Shown piece by piece: positions 7,224 to 15,421 of a DNA stretch of 64,000 bases; position 1 is the stretch's first letter; the number at the start of each line of letters is the position of its first letter. This stretch comes from Brevibacillus fluminis (GTDB lineage Bacteria; Bacillota; Bacilli; Brevibacillales; Brevibacillaceae). Location of the stretch: assembly GCF_003710825.1 (NCBI RefSeq), contig NZ_RHHQ01000010.1, positions 53,864 through 117,863 on the forward strand, read 5' to 3'. A program made the position numbers and the translations under genes. The notes below the pieces were generated by a model. The model was given only the letters and a program-made list of their open reading frames with translations, did no database searches and was not told the origin of the DNA.

Positions 7224-8891
7224 ATGGCGCACCACCCTCATCTTCCACTCATCGTGCAAAGCGATCGAACGGTTCTGGCTGAAGTGCAGAATCCGCTATT
7301 CGCCGAGGCGACCCGATCGATTGCGCGATTTGCCGAGCTGGAAAAAAGCCCGGATTACATCCATACCTACAAAATCACGCCACTTTCTCTCTGGAATGCA
7401 GCAGCCAGCGGAATGACGGCCGACCATATTTTGGACGTGCTCTACTCCTACAGCAAATTCGATGTGCCGCTTTCATTAGTCGCAGAGATTGGCGAGCAAA
7501 TGAAGCGCTATGGCCTGATCCGGCTGGAAAAGCATGAGGAAGCGTTGCTGTTGAAAAGCGATGATGACCACGTATTGCCACAACTGTTCCGTTATCCTTC
7601 GCTTGCACGTTATGTGGAGGCCGAGCTGTCCGATTGTTGTTACCGGATCGCTACAGCTGCACGCGGGGAAATCAAGCAGGAGCTGATTCGACTCGGTTAT
7701 CCTGTGGTTGATTTGGCTGGCTATGCCGCCGGGGACAGTCTACCTTTTCAATTAAAGCCTGTGAGCGCAAAGGGACCGTTTCAACTGCGCCCGTATCAAG
7801 CGGAAGCGATTGAAAGCTTCTATGCGGGCGGTACCGTTTATGGCGGAAGCGGCGTGCTTGTGCTACCGTGCGGTGCAGGCAAAACCATCATCGGCATCGG
7901 CACGATCTGCAAGCTGCAGACGGCCACGCTAATTTTGACGACCAATACAACATCGGTCCGCCAGTGGATTGCCGAGCTGCGCGATAAGACCAACCTCGAT
8001 CCGGAACTGATCGGCGAATATACCGGTGAGAGGAAAGAAGTCAAGCCGATTACGGTGGCTACGTACCAGATGCTGACGTATCGCAGCCGAGAGGACCAAG
8101 AGTTCCCGCACATGAACCTGTTTACCGGCGACCACTTCGGACTGGTGGTTTACGACGAGGTTCATCTGTTGCCCGCGCCTGTTTTTCGCATGACGGCTGG
8201 TATTCAGACAAAACGACGTCTCGGCCTGACTGCTACGCTTGTTCGCGAAGACGGTCGGGAGTCGGACGTCTTTTCGCTCGTCGGCCCGAAAAAATATGAC
8301 ATGCCTTGGCGGGAGCTGGAAGCGCAAGGCCATATCGCCCAAGCTGTTTGCAAGGAGGTGCGCGTCCCGATGCCTCCGCAGACGCGCGAAGCATATGCCT
8401 TCGCCTCGGCTCAGCAAAAGTCACGGATCGCTGCTGAAAATCCATACAAGCTAGAATGGTTAAAGAAATTGGTGCGTAACCATGCCCATGATCGTATACT
8501 CGTTATTGGGCAATATCTGGATCAGCTGGAGCAGGCAGCAGAAGCGCTCCAGGCCCCGCTCATCACCGGAAAAGTGAAGGAAACGGCGCGCGAAGAGCTT
8601 TATAGCGATTTTAAGGAAGGAAAGCTCCAAGTGCTGGTCGTTTCCAAGGTGGCAAATTTCGCCATCGATCTTCCGGATGCAAATGTTGCCATTCAACTTT
8701 CCGGCACATTCGGTTCCAGGCAGGAGGAGGCGCAAAGGCTGGGGCGTATTTTGCGGCCAAAAGAGGCGCAGAATCAAGCCCATTTCTATACAGTGGTGAC
8801 GAGAGATTCGCGAGACCAAGATTTTGCGAGGCAGCGCCAGCTGTTTCTCGTAGAGCAAGGCTACCAATACGAAATTTTTGAAGCAGATTGA
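7224..8891 (+). CDS. XPB/Ssl2-like superfamily 2 DNA helicase
   Basis: Bacterial homologue of the eukaryotic TFIIH helicase XPB, a 3'-5' ATP-dependent DNA translocase. Such genes occur patchily in bacteria. Seen: an N-terminal helicase-associated region (residues 1-180), Walker A PCGAGKT (215-221), motif II DEVH (311-314), motif III LTAT (335-338) and motif VI QRLGRILRP in the second RecA domain. The XPB signature DEVH rather than DEAD/DEAH supports the assignment. The start is ATG 7224 with GAGGTGAA 7 bases upstream; a GTG at 7212 overlaps that site. Its stop overlaps the -35 of the following ECF sigma promoter. Likely role in transcription-coupled or general repair, by analogy only. Confidence 0.92.
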   Translation: MAHHPHLPLIVQSDRTVLAEVQNPLFAEATRSIARFAELEKSPDYIHTYKITPLSLWNAAASGMTADHILDVLYSYSKFDVPLSLVAEIGEQMKRYGLIRLEKHEEALLLKSDDDHVLPQLFRYPSLARYVEAELSDCCYRIATAARGEIKQELIRLGYPVVDLAGYAAGDSLPFQLKPVSAKGPFQLRPYQAEAIESFYAGGTVYGGSGVLVLPCGAGKTIIGIGTICKLQTATLILTTNTTSVRQWIAELRDKTNLDPELIGEYTGERKEVKPITVATYQMLTYRSREDQEFPHMNLFTGDHFGLVVYDEVHLLPAPVFRMTAGIQTKRRLGLTATLVREDGRESDVFSLVGPKKYDMPWRELEAQGHIAQAVCKEVRVPMPPQTREAYAFASAQQKSRIAAENPYKLEWLKKLVRNHAHDRILVIGQYLDQLEQAAEALQAPLITGKVKETAREELYSDFKEGKLQVLVVSKVANFAIDLPDANVAIQLSGTFGSRQEEAQRLGRILRPKEAQNQAHFYTVVTRDSRDQDFARQRQLFLVEQGYQYEIFEAD

Positions 8892-8914
8892 AACGTTCCA
8901 AAAACTATCACGTC
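8889..8914 (+). promoter_or_regulatory. ECF-type autoregulatory promoter
   Basis: TGAAAC (8889-8894), spacer of exactly 16, CGTC (8911-8914). This is the classic SigW/SigX-type ECF promoter and sits 30 bases before the ECF sigma gene, so the sigma factor very likely activates its own operon. Confidence 0.78.
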
Positions 8915-8943
8915 AGATAAAGGGAAGGGAGGCTGGCAGGTCG

Positions 8944-9513
8944 ATGCAAACCGATAGCGACATTATCCAACGGATTTTGCAAGGCGATACTGAAGCTTAC
9001 CGGGAAATCATTCAGCGCTATCAGCACATGATTTTCGTGTTTATCTATAAAATGGTAAACAATCATTCCGATGCGGAGGATCTTACGCAGGAAGTGTTCG
9101 TGAAGGCGTATGAAAAACTATCTTCCTATCGCGGCGACAGCCAATTTTCCACGTGGCTGCACACATTGGCCCGGAACCGAACGATTGATTTCATACGGCG
9201 CCGCAAATTCCACGATTCCGATGACCAGCTAGCCTACGTGCCGTCGCAGGTGCGGCACGAATCGCCACAGGAATCGCTCATGGTAAAAGAACGCATTCGT
9301 GAGATCGAATCGGCTTTCGGCAAATTGTCCGAGTCTTACCGCGAAGTCATCGTGCTGCGTTGCACGCATGAGTATCCATTCGACAAAATTGCTTCACTCC
9401 TCGGAGTGGCAGAATCAACGGCCCGCGTCCGCTACCTTCGTGCTCGCCAAGAACTTGCGAAACTACTACAACATACGGAAGGAGGGCTCGTTCATGAATT
9501 GCCAGGAATTTAG
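8944..9513 (+). CDS. ECF-family RNA polymerase sigma factor
   Basis: 189-residue sigma-70 family member with region 2 (NNHSDAEDLTQEVFVKAY, a hallmark of region 2.2, then FSTWLHTLARNRTIDFIRRR) and region 4 (LSESYREVIVLR, then a helix-turn-helix). No region 3 or 1.1, as in ECF sigmas. ATG at 8944 follows AAGGGAGG. The next gene starts inside its 3' end (20-base overlap) and encodes a membrane-anchored anti-sigma. It probably responds to envelope stress. The nearest named relatives are SigW/SigX of Bacillus, but I do not assign the symbol. Confidence 0.95.
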   Translation: MQTDSDIIQRILQGDTEAYREIIQRYQHMIFVFIYKMVNNHSDAEDLTQEVFVKAYEKLSSYRGDSQFSTWLHTLARNRTIDFIRRRKFHDSDDQLAYVPSQVRHESPQESLMVKERIREIESAFGKLSESYREVIVLRCTHEYPFDKIASLLGVAESTARVRYLRARQELAKLLQHTEGGLVHELPGI

Positions 9514-10954
9514 GAGCAAGTGGGAACATTCCATAGATGACGCTGTATATGAGCACATAGAAACGTGCGAGGATTGCCTCAACTGGATCGAAACATCCAC
9601 AAGTGCATTAGAGGAGGCGATGTTCTTGAAAGAGTATCCCGCTCCCTCCGCCCAGCTCGAAGACCGGATTATGCAAGCCATTTACCAAACATCCGGCACC
9701 AATAACGTGCCGCTTTCAGCGACCGTTTTGCCTGCCGCCGGAGACATTCAGGTGCAAAAGCCGAACAAACGACGTTTTTTCGTCCCTACATGGGTAGCCG
9801 CCGCTGGTGTGGTCGTCGCTGTCGGCTTGATCGGTGCCCCGTTTCTGACCGGAAATCAAAGCGAGCAGTTTGCCGAGGTTGCTTCCTCTCCACCATCCGA
9901 GAGCCAAACCCAGGGCGGAACAACAGCGAATGAAGCTGCCCAGCCTAAGTCTGCACAGCCATTGATGGCCCCGACCACAACAGCAAATAACGCGCAAGCC
10001 GAGCAGCCTGCCGCCGCAGCAGACCAGCTAGCGCAGGCATCGACCGAAACGGAAGCTGCATCGGCTAACAAAACGGCAGCACAGGCAAAAACAGGGGCAG
10101 GCGGAGATGTCAATGCAGCAAACGCGAAAAAAGTGGTGCCACTTCTGACTGAGCAGGCAGCTGGTCTAAAAGTGCCTGCCGCAGAATCAAAAATCGCAGC
10201 TGCGCCTAAAACCGCTGCCTCGGCCTCCACACAGGCATCAAATGCGCATGCGGCATTGACTGCACGGAGCAAAACGCCGCCAACGATGGCCAACAAACAA
10301 GATGCGACGCCACCAACGGCTGCTGATACCACTGCGCCAGCGATCGCAGATAGCAAGCACGCCATCGCATCGATCCAAGGAGAGAACGGTAACACAGTGG
10401 CTGCGTTTGTCGGACCGCAATTACCAGAGAAGCAACCCGATTCGACACTGGCAGAAGCGGGAGAGTTAACGGCGAAGCAGGCGCTGGGTCCTGAAAACCC
10501 CATCACGCTTTCGACCTTCAACGACGTCGAAACAGCTGTACAAGCATCGGATCTGCCTGTACCTACGTTGGCAAAGCTGCCTCCAGACTATACTTTGAAT
10601 ATGTTGACGGTGCAGTACGAGTCGCAGACGAGCAAGCACGTCACCAACATTCAAACGATCTATCAGCTGGCAAACAGTGGCAAACGGATTACGATCGACA
10701 CGACGCTGCAGCAAGGAAAACGCAGCTTGTCCGTTCCCGGGGAATTCAGCAACACTCAGGTATTCCAGATCGACGGGGAGCAGGCAATCGGCGTCACCTT
10801 CAAGGACAGTGCGGAGCCATCCGCCAACAAGAGCGCGGTCTACTACCAAGCGGTGAAAGGCGGACATTCCCTTTACATCGTTGTAACCGCCGACGGCATC
10901 CCGCTCAATGACTTGATGGAAATGACCAAGCAAATCACCTGGAAAACGAAATAA
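9494..10954 (+). CDS. Transmembrane anti-sigma factor with zinc-binding N-terminus and DUF4367-like C-terminus
   Basis: Partner of the preceding ECF sigma. Cytosolic N-terminus with H21-x3-C25-x2-C28 and C3, the zinc-containing anti-sigma pattern; one transmembrane helix at ~96-118; then an external region. Unusual: residues ~120-360 form a very long Ala/Thr/Gln/Pro-rich linker of low complexity before a folded C-terminal domain (~370-486) resembling DUF4367 (LPPDYTL...). The linker may span the cell wall, placing the sensor domain outside. ATG 9494 has GGAGGG 7 bases upstream and overlaps the sigma gene by 20 bases. Release of sigma by regulated proteolysis is expected from the family, not shown here. 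Confidence 0.88.
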   Translation: MNCQEFRSKWEHSIDDAVYEHIETCEDCLNWIETSTSALEEAMFLKEYPAPSAQLEDRIMQAIYQTSGTNNVPLSATVLPAAGDIQVQKPNKRRFFVPTWVAAAGVVVAVGLIGAPFLTGNQSEQFAEVASSPPSESQTQGGTTANEAAQPKSAQPLMAPTTTANNAQAEQPAAAADQLAQASTETEAASANKTAAQAKTGAGGDVNAANAKKVVPLLTEQAAGLKVPAAESKIAAAPKTAASASTQASNAHAALTARSKTPPTMANKQDATPPTAADTTAPAIADSKHAIASIQGENGNTVAAFVGPQLPEKQPDSTLAEAGELTAKQALGPENPITLSTFNDVETAVQASDLPVPTLAKLPPDYTLNMLTVQYESQTSKHVTNIQTIYQLANSGKRITIDTTLQQGKRSLSVPGEFSNTQVFQIDGEQAIGVTFKDSAEPSANKSAVYYQAVKGGHSLYIVVTADGIPLNDLMEMTKQITWKTK

Positions 10955-10965
10955 CCGACTGCCTG

Positions 10966-11009
10966 AAAAAAAGCGACGAGCCTGGAATCCAGAGCTCCTC
11001 GCTTTTTTT
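10966..11009. terminator. Bidirectional terminator between anti-sigma and mtaD
   Basis: AGCGACGAGC/GCTCCTCGCT stem (one mismatch) flanked by A7 on the left and T7 on the right. It serves the two convergent genes. Confidence 0.85.
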
Positions 11010-11013
11010 GTGC

Positions 11014-12303
11014 TCAAATGCCCTCAACGATCCGTTTTGCTCGCACCGCCACCTGCTTCAGCAGCTCCTCTTCATCAATGGTGGTCAACTGCCGATTGCG
11101 CATGAGTACCTTACCGTTGACGATCGTCGTGTCGACGTCAGACCCGTTAACGCCGTATGCGAGCAGCGACTCGAGATTGTGGAGCGGCTGCAAATGCGGC
11201 TTGTTTAGATCGACGAGAATGAGGTCGGCTTTTTTCCCTACCGCAAGCGTCCCCACTTGATGATCGATGTTCAACGCTTTCGCGCTGCCGACAGTGGCCA
11301 TGCGCAAGACTTGACGAGCCGGAAGCACTGTCGGATCGCCACACTCCAGCTTTTGCAGCCACGTTGCTGCCTTGATTTCCTCAAACATATCGATGGTAGT
11401 GGCGCTGCCAGAGCCGTCCGTGCCCATCCCGACCGTGATCCCTTGCTCCTGCATCTGCCTCACAGGCGCGATTCCGCAGCCCAGCTTTGCATTGCTGACC
11501 GGATTATGCGAGACGCCGCCACGCATTCCTTTCAACAGACGAATGTCCTTGAGGTTCAAATGAACGCTGTGCGCAAGCAGGACGTGCAGCCGTTCGAACA
11601 GGCCGACATCATACAAATATTCCGTAGGCGTCCGGTTGTATGCCGCTCGGATTTTCATCACTTCTTCCGTCGTTTCGGCCAGGTGGACGTGGATCGGCTT
11701 GTTCATCTCCTCGGCCAGTTTTACAACATGCCGAAACGGTTCAGGCGGGCATGTGTAAGGGGCATGCGGGCCGAACATCGTAGTGATCCGCCCGTCTGCT
11801 TTCCCGTCCCACCGCTCAATCAAATCAAGGGCTTCGGCGAGTCGCCTTCCCCCGTCGTCTTCCAAGAACACCAGCCCTCTCGTCAAAGAAGCCCGCATCC
11901 CTACCTCAGTCACAGCTTGGGCGATTTCGTCCATATGAATATACATATCGGCAAATGCGGTCGTCCCTGATTTGATCATCTCCGCCATGGAGAGCTTGGC
12001 TCCCCAGTAAATGTCTTCCGGTGTCATCCGTGCCTCAGCAGGCAGCATCTTCTGCTCCAGCCACTCCATCAGCTTGAGGTCATCCGAAAAACCCTTCAGC
12101 AAGCTCATCGGCGTATGCTGATGCGCATTGATCAGGCCAGGCAACGCCACCATGCCACTCCCTTGGATCACGATGTCAGCCGGTTCGTCGATAGATGCTA
12201 CGATCCGTTTGATTTCATCGTTTTCAATCAGGATGTCTCCTTTGACCGCCGGACCTTCCCCTTCCATGGTGAGAATCCAGACGTCTTTGATTACCGTTTT
12301 CAT
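11014..12303 (-). CDS. mtaD: 5'-methylthioadenosine/S-adenosylhomocysteine deaminase (amidohydrolase)
   Basis: Metal-dependent hydrolase of the ATZ/TRZ branch that deaminates MTA and SAH to the inosyl compounds, part of SAM recycling. Seen: NAHQH (metal ligands, ~residue 62), GPHAPYTC (~182), HVHLAET (~209), AHSVHL (~240) and GTDGSGS (~293), the full ligand and substrate pattern. 429 residues is typical. The ATG at 12303 has GGGAGGAG 8 bases upstream; the TTG one codon earlier is not needed. Monocistronic between a promoter (12337-12366) and a bidirectional terminator. Some members act on other adenosine derivatives, so the substrate is probable rather than certain. Confidence 0.87.
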   Translation of the reverse strand: MKTVIKDVWILTMEGEGPAVKGDILIENDEIKRIVASIDEPADIVIQGSGMVALPGLINAHQHTPMSLLKGFSDDLKLMEWLEQKMLPAEARMTPEDIYWGAKLSMAEMIKSGTTAFADMYIHMDEIAQAVTEVGMRASLTRGLVFLEDDGGRRLAEALDLIERWDGKADGRITTMFGPHAPYTCPPEPFRHVVKLAEEMNKPIHVHLAETTEEVMKIRAAYNRTPTEYLYDVGLFERLHVLLAHSVHLNLKDIRLLKGMRGGVSHNPVSNAKLGCGIAPVRQMQEQGITVGMGTDGSGSATTIDMFEEIKAATWLQKLECGDPTVLPARQVLRMATVGSAKALNIDHQVGTLAVGKKADLILVDLNKPHLQPLHNLESLLAYGVNGSDVDTTIVNGKVLMRNRQLTTIDEEELLKQVAVRAKRIVEGI

Positions 12304-12336
12304 CAAAACACTCCTCCCAGTTCCCGTCTACTAGGA

Positions 12337-12366
12337 GCATAACGGATCACGCGACGTGAAGGTCAA
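12337..12366 (-). promoter_or_regulatory. Sigma-A promoter for mtaD
   Basis: Minus strand TTGACC (12361-12366), spacer 18, TTATGC (12337-12342), about 34 bases before the start. Confidence 0.55.
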
Positions 12367-12503
12367 CCCGTCCTTATTTATGGAAAAACCGGATAAACGC
12401 CCCGGTACTCTCTGCTGCCGCCATGCTTTTTCACCTACCGTACAAAGTTTGCAAGCTTTAGACTTTAACGCTGCGTCAATGTTTAACAGCAACTTCAAGA
12501 AAT

Positions 12504-12543
12504 GAAAAAGCGAGTTATGGCACTTTTCATGCCACAACTCGCT
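12504..12543 (-). terminator. Terminator after the ABC-2 permease gene
   Basis: AAGCGAGTT..TGGCA pairs with TGCCA..AACTCGCTT (12509-12543), followed on the minus strand by TTTTTC. Confidence 0.85.
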
Positions 12544-12550
12544 TGCTTGT

Positions 12551-13546
12551 TTACGACGTCACATCCCGTTTGATAAAAAAGGTATAGGCGACAATCAGCG
12601 CGCCCGTGCCCCAAATGCCCAGCACGGTCAAGGAAAAAGGCAGTGTCATGCCTTTGATCGGCGGCAACGTGCCTGCAAGATAATCGGTAATTTCCAAATT
12701 GACGTTGAACAAATACTTCGCAGACTCCCACGATGCAGCCATCTGCGTCAAAATCGTCCCGCTGATGAGGGCTGCCATCATGATGCCCATGCCCGCAGCC
12801 GCACTACGGACCAAGACCGACACCATTAAGGTGATGCATCCGACCACAATGCAGACGAACCAGGCCAGTCCGTACTGCATCAGCAAGTAATACCATTGGG
12901 GAACCATGAATACGCTGGAGGTGTCCAAATCCCCACCGACGACCTGAAATCCGGTCAACACCGGCATGTCCCATCCTTTGTAGCCAAAAACCACGCCTGA
13001 CATCAGATAAGACATAAACAGGCTCAACACGACTGTGAGCGAAATGAACAGCAGCAGCGTCAACAATTTGCTGGTCAAGATTTTCCACCGCCGGATCGGC
13101 CGGGTCAGCAACAGCTTGATCGTCCCCTCGCTATGCTCCGACGAGACGATGTCCACCGCGAGCACGACGATGATCATCGGTAAAAACAGTGATACAGCCT
13201 GGTCCATGAAGCCTCTTGCAAAGGTCGGTCCACCGGGCGCATTCGGATCGATATCGTGATCCAAATAATACTGAAGCTGCGTAATTTTGATTTTGATAAA
13301 GTCGCGCCACTCGTCGGGCAGTCGGCTGGAACCAAGCCGGTTTTGCATGTCGGTTATCTGTTGGCCGAGCAGCACATGCCAATCCTTAGTTCCGAGCCGC
13401 TCCTCCGCCGTAACAGAGGAGCGGTATTGCGCATAGGTAAAAATCGGGATGAGAATCGCCAGAATCAGCACGACGACGAGGAAGCGACGCCGGCGCAGCA
13501 GCTTCAGCGTTTCATTATGTACAAGCCCTACCATGCCTTGCCCCAT
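12551..13546 (-). CDS. ABC-2-type transporter permease
   Basis: Membrane subunit of an ABC exporter: a cytosolic N-terminal helix, a first transmembrane helix (~23-40), a ~100-residue extracellular loop, then five further hydrophobic helices ending in a basic tail. The SSEHSEGTIKLLLTRP segment after the second helix is the coupling-helix signature of ABC-2 (NatB/CcmB-like) permeases. Start ATG overlaps the ATPase stop by one base (TAATG), so the two are translationally coupled. Substrate unknown; such pairs often export Na+, antibiotics or peptides. Confidence 0.88.
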   Translation of the reverse strand: MGQGMVGLVHNETLKLLRRRRFLVVVLILAILIPIFTYAQYRSSVTAEERLGTKDWHVLLGQQITDMQNRLGSSRLPDEWRDFIKIKITQLQYYLDHDIDPNAPGGPTFARGFMDQAVSLFLPMIIVVLAVDIVSSEHSEGTIKLLLTRPIRRWKILTSKLLTLLLFISLTVVLSLFMSYLMSGVVFGYKGWDMPVLTGFQVVGGDLDTSSVFMVPQWYYLLMQYGLAWFVCIVVGCITLMVSVLVRSAAAGMGIMMAALISGTILTQMAASWESAKYLFNVNLEITDYLAGTLPPIKGMTLPFSLTVLGIWGTGALIVAYTFFIKRDVTS

Positions 13547-14472
13547 TACTCCACCCCTCCTGCCGTCAATGTCAGGAACAGGTCTTCAAGCGTCACCGTG
13601 CGCGTTGCGATGCCTTGCACCTCGATGCCGGCCTCGACGAGCACCCTGTTCGCATCGCTAATCCGTTCCGTGTCCATCTGGCATTTCACTTTCTCCGGCG
13701 TCGCCACCCATGCCTCCCTGACGTAAGGCAGCTTCTGCAACCGCTCGACCGCTTCCTTGACCCGCTCGGCAGCAAACGTCCACTCCACCTGATCCGCATA
13801 TTGCTCCATCAAGCTTTTGACCAAGCCGACCGAAATGACTCGCCCATTGTTGATAATGGCCACCCGGTCACACATCATTTCGATCTCGGATAGCAGATGA
13901 CTGGAAATAAATACGGCCAAATTCTCCTCTTCCGCCAGCCTGCGGATGAATTGTCTGAGCTCGCGAATTCCGGCCGGGTCCAGCCCATTTGTCGGCTCGT
14001 CGAGAATCAAGAGGCGCGGGCGGTGCAGGAGGGCCTGTGCGATGCCCAGCCGCTGACGCATCCCCAGCGAATACGTTTTGACTTTGTCATCGATGGCGCG
14101 CGTCAAATCGACGAACTCGATAATCTCCTCGATTCGTGCCTGAGACACGTTGCCGCTCATTCGCGCGAACGTTTCCAGATTTTCGCGTCCGGTCATGAAC
14201 TTGTACAGCTCCGGATTTTCAACGATGCAGCCTACTTGTGCGATCGCTTGCGGAAACTGTTTTTTCAGGTCATACCCGCCGATGCGGATTTCCCCGCAAT
14301 CCGAGTCAGCCAGTCCCACTAGCATGCGGATCGTCGTGGTTTTTCCGGCGCCATTGGGCCCAAGGAAGCCGAACACTTCACCGGCCACCACATCAAATGT
14401 CATATCATGAATGATCGTCTTGCCGCCAATCGCTTTTTTCAGACGGCTTACCGACAGAACGGTTTCTGCCAA
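13546..14472 (-). CDS. ABC transporter ATP-binding protein (ABC-2 partner)
   Basis: Nucleotide-binding subunit: Walker A GPNGAGKT (residues 38-45), signature YSLGMRQR, Walker B LLILDEPTNGLDP, and a C-terminal extension of ~80 residues typical of the DrrA/NatA group. The frame is open well upstream, but that stretch overlaps the divergent SGNH gene, so a start near the ATPase domain is required. I prefer TTG at 14472 (then AETVLSV), with AGGGAAAGG 11 bases upstream; a GTG four codons earlier is possible. It forms an exporter with the coupled permease. Confidence 0.9.
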   Translation of the reverse strand: MAETVLSVSRLKKAIGGKTIIHDMTFDVVAGEVFGFLGPNGAGKTTTIRMLVGLADSDCGEIRIGGYDLKKQFPQAIAQVGCIVENPELYKFMTGRENLETFARMSGNVSQARIEEIIEFVDLTRAIDDKVKTYSLGMRQRLGIAQALLHRPRLLILDEPTNGLDPAGIRELRQFIRRLAEEENLAVFISSHLLSEIEMMCDRVAIINNGRVISVGLVKSLMEQYADQVEWTFAAERVKEAVERLQKLPYVREAWVATPEKVKCQMDTERISDANRVLVEAGIEVQGIATRTVTLEDLFLTLTAGGVE

Positions 14473-14617
14473 GTTGTTCAACACCTTTCCCTGCTGCTTG
14501 CGCCACGCAGCCTGACTTTGCCTCGCAGAATATGGTACACTACCGAAGGTGAGAAGCTTTTCCTCATTATACCACTCCAATACCTTGAGTACACTTTGCG
14601 TTCGGAGGTGGCGCCAC

Positions 14618-15421
14618 ATGCGCACAAGCGGACAATTTCTCTGGCGTTTCACAGGGGCGCTTGCCCTGCTTTCCTTTCTCGTTTTGGCCGCGGGCTTTGC
14701 TTTTGCCCTGAATCCACAAATGGCTGCTCCAGGCAACGTGACTCCAGCTGCTCCCGGAGCAAACGGCACGACGACACCCGCTGCTCCACCAGTAATACCA
14801 TCAGGCAAACTGAACATCGTAACGCTCGGCGACTCGCTCACGCGCGGCGTCGGCGACGCCAACGGCCAAGGCTATGTCGGGCTAGTTCGAGATGCGCTCG
14901 CCAAAAAAACGGGCCAAGCTCCGATGCTGACCAATTTCGCGATCAGCGGTCAGCAGTCGAATGCCTTGCTGGAGCAGCTCGAGCTAACACAGGTGCGCGC
15001 CTTGCTGCCCCAGGCCAATCTGATTTTATTCACGATTGGCGGCAACGATCTGTTTCAACAAAGCGGCGAGCTCGATGTGCTGGATGAAAAAAAATTGGCC
15101 CAAGCGCGAGAATCGCTTGCAGCCAATTTCAAAAGCATCGTCACGAAAATTCGTATGTTGAATCCGAATGCGACGGTTGTCTACCTTTCGCTCTACAATC
15201 CGTTCGGCAACACCCAAGCCGCAAAAGAAACGATCCGCCCCGTGTTGGATTGGAATGCGGAAGCCGAACGGATTGCCGCAAGTTTTCCCAATGTGCTGGT
15301 CGTCCCGACCTATGACTTGTTCGTCAAAAAGGAAGCGAACTACCTGTACACAGACCATTTCCATCCGAACGCCAAGGGCTATGCCCGCATGGCGGAGCGA
15401 GTCGTTCGGGCGCTCGAGTGA
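14618..15421 (+). CDS. SGNH/GDSL-family lipase or esterase, membrane-anchored or secreted
   Basis: Serine hydrolase of the lysophospholipase L1-like group. Seen: an N-terminal hydrophobic segment (residues ~10-31, signal or anchor) followed by a Pro/Ala-rich linker, then block I GDS (S73 nucleophile), block III GGND (N143) and block V D246-x-x-H249. ATG at 14618 has GGAGGTG 7 bases upstream. Acts outside the membrane; substrate (lipid, acylated sugar or peptidoglycan O-acetyl group) unknown. Its 3' end overlaps that of the convergent MFS gene by 43 bases. Confidence 0.9.
   Translation: MRTSGQFLWRFTGALALLSFLVLAAGFAFALNPQMAAPGNVTPAAPGANGTTTPAAPPVIPSGKLNIVTLGDSLTRGVGDANGQGYVGLVRDALAKKTGQAPMLTNFAISGQQSNALLEQLELTQVRALLPQANLILFTIGGNDLFQQSGELDVLDEKKLAQARESLAANFKSIVTKIRMLNPNATVVYLSLYNPFGNTQAAKETIRPVLDWNAEAERIAASFPNVLVVPTYDLFVKKEANYLYTDHFHPNAKGYARMAERVVRALE

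Noticed and set aside
13546..14862. Long N-terminal extension of the ABC ATPase
   Set aside because: The extra 130 residues overlap the divergent SGNH gene and are of low complexity; the ATPase domain has a good start at 14472.
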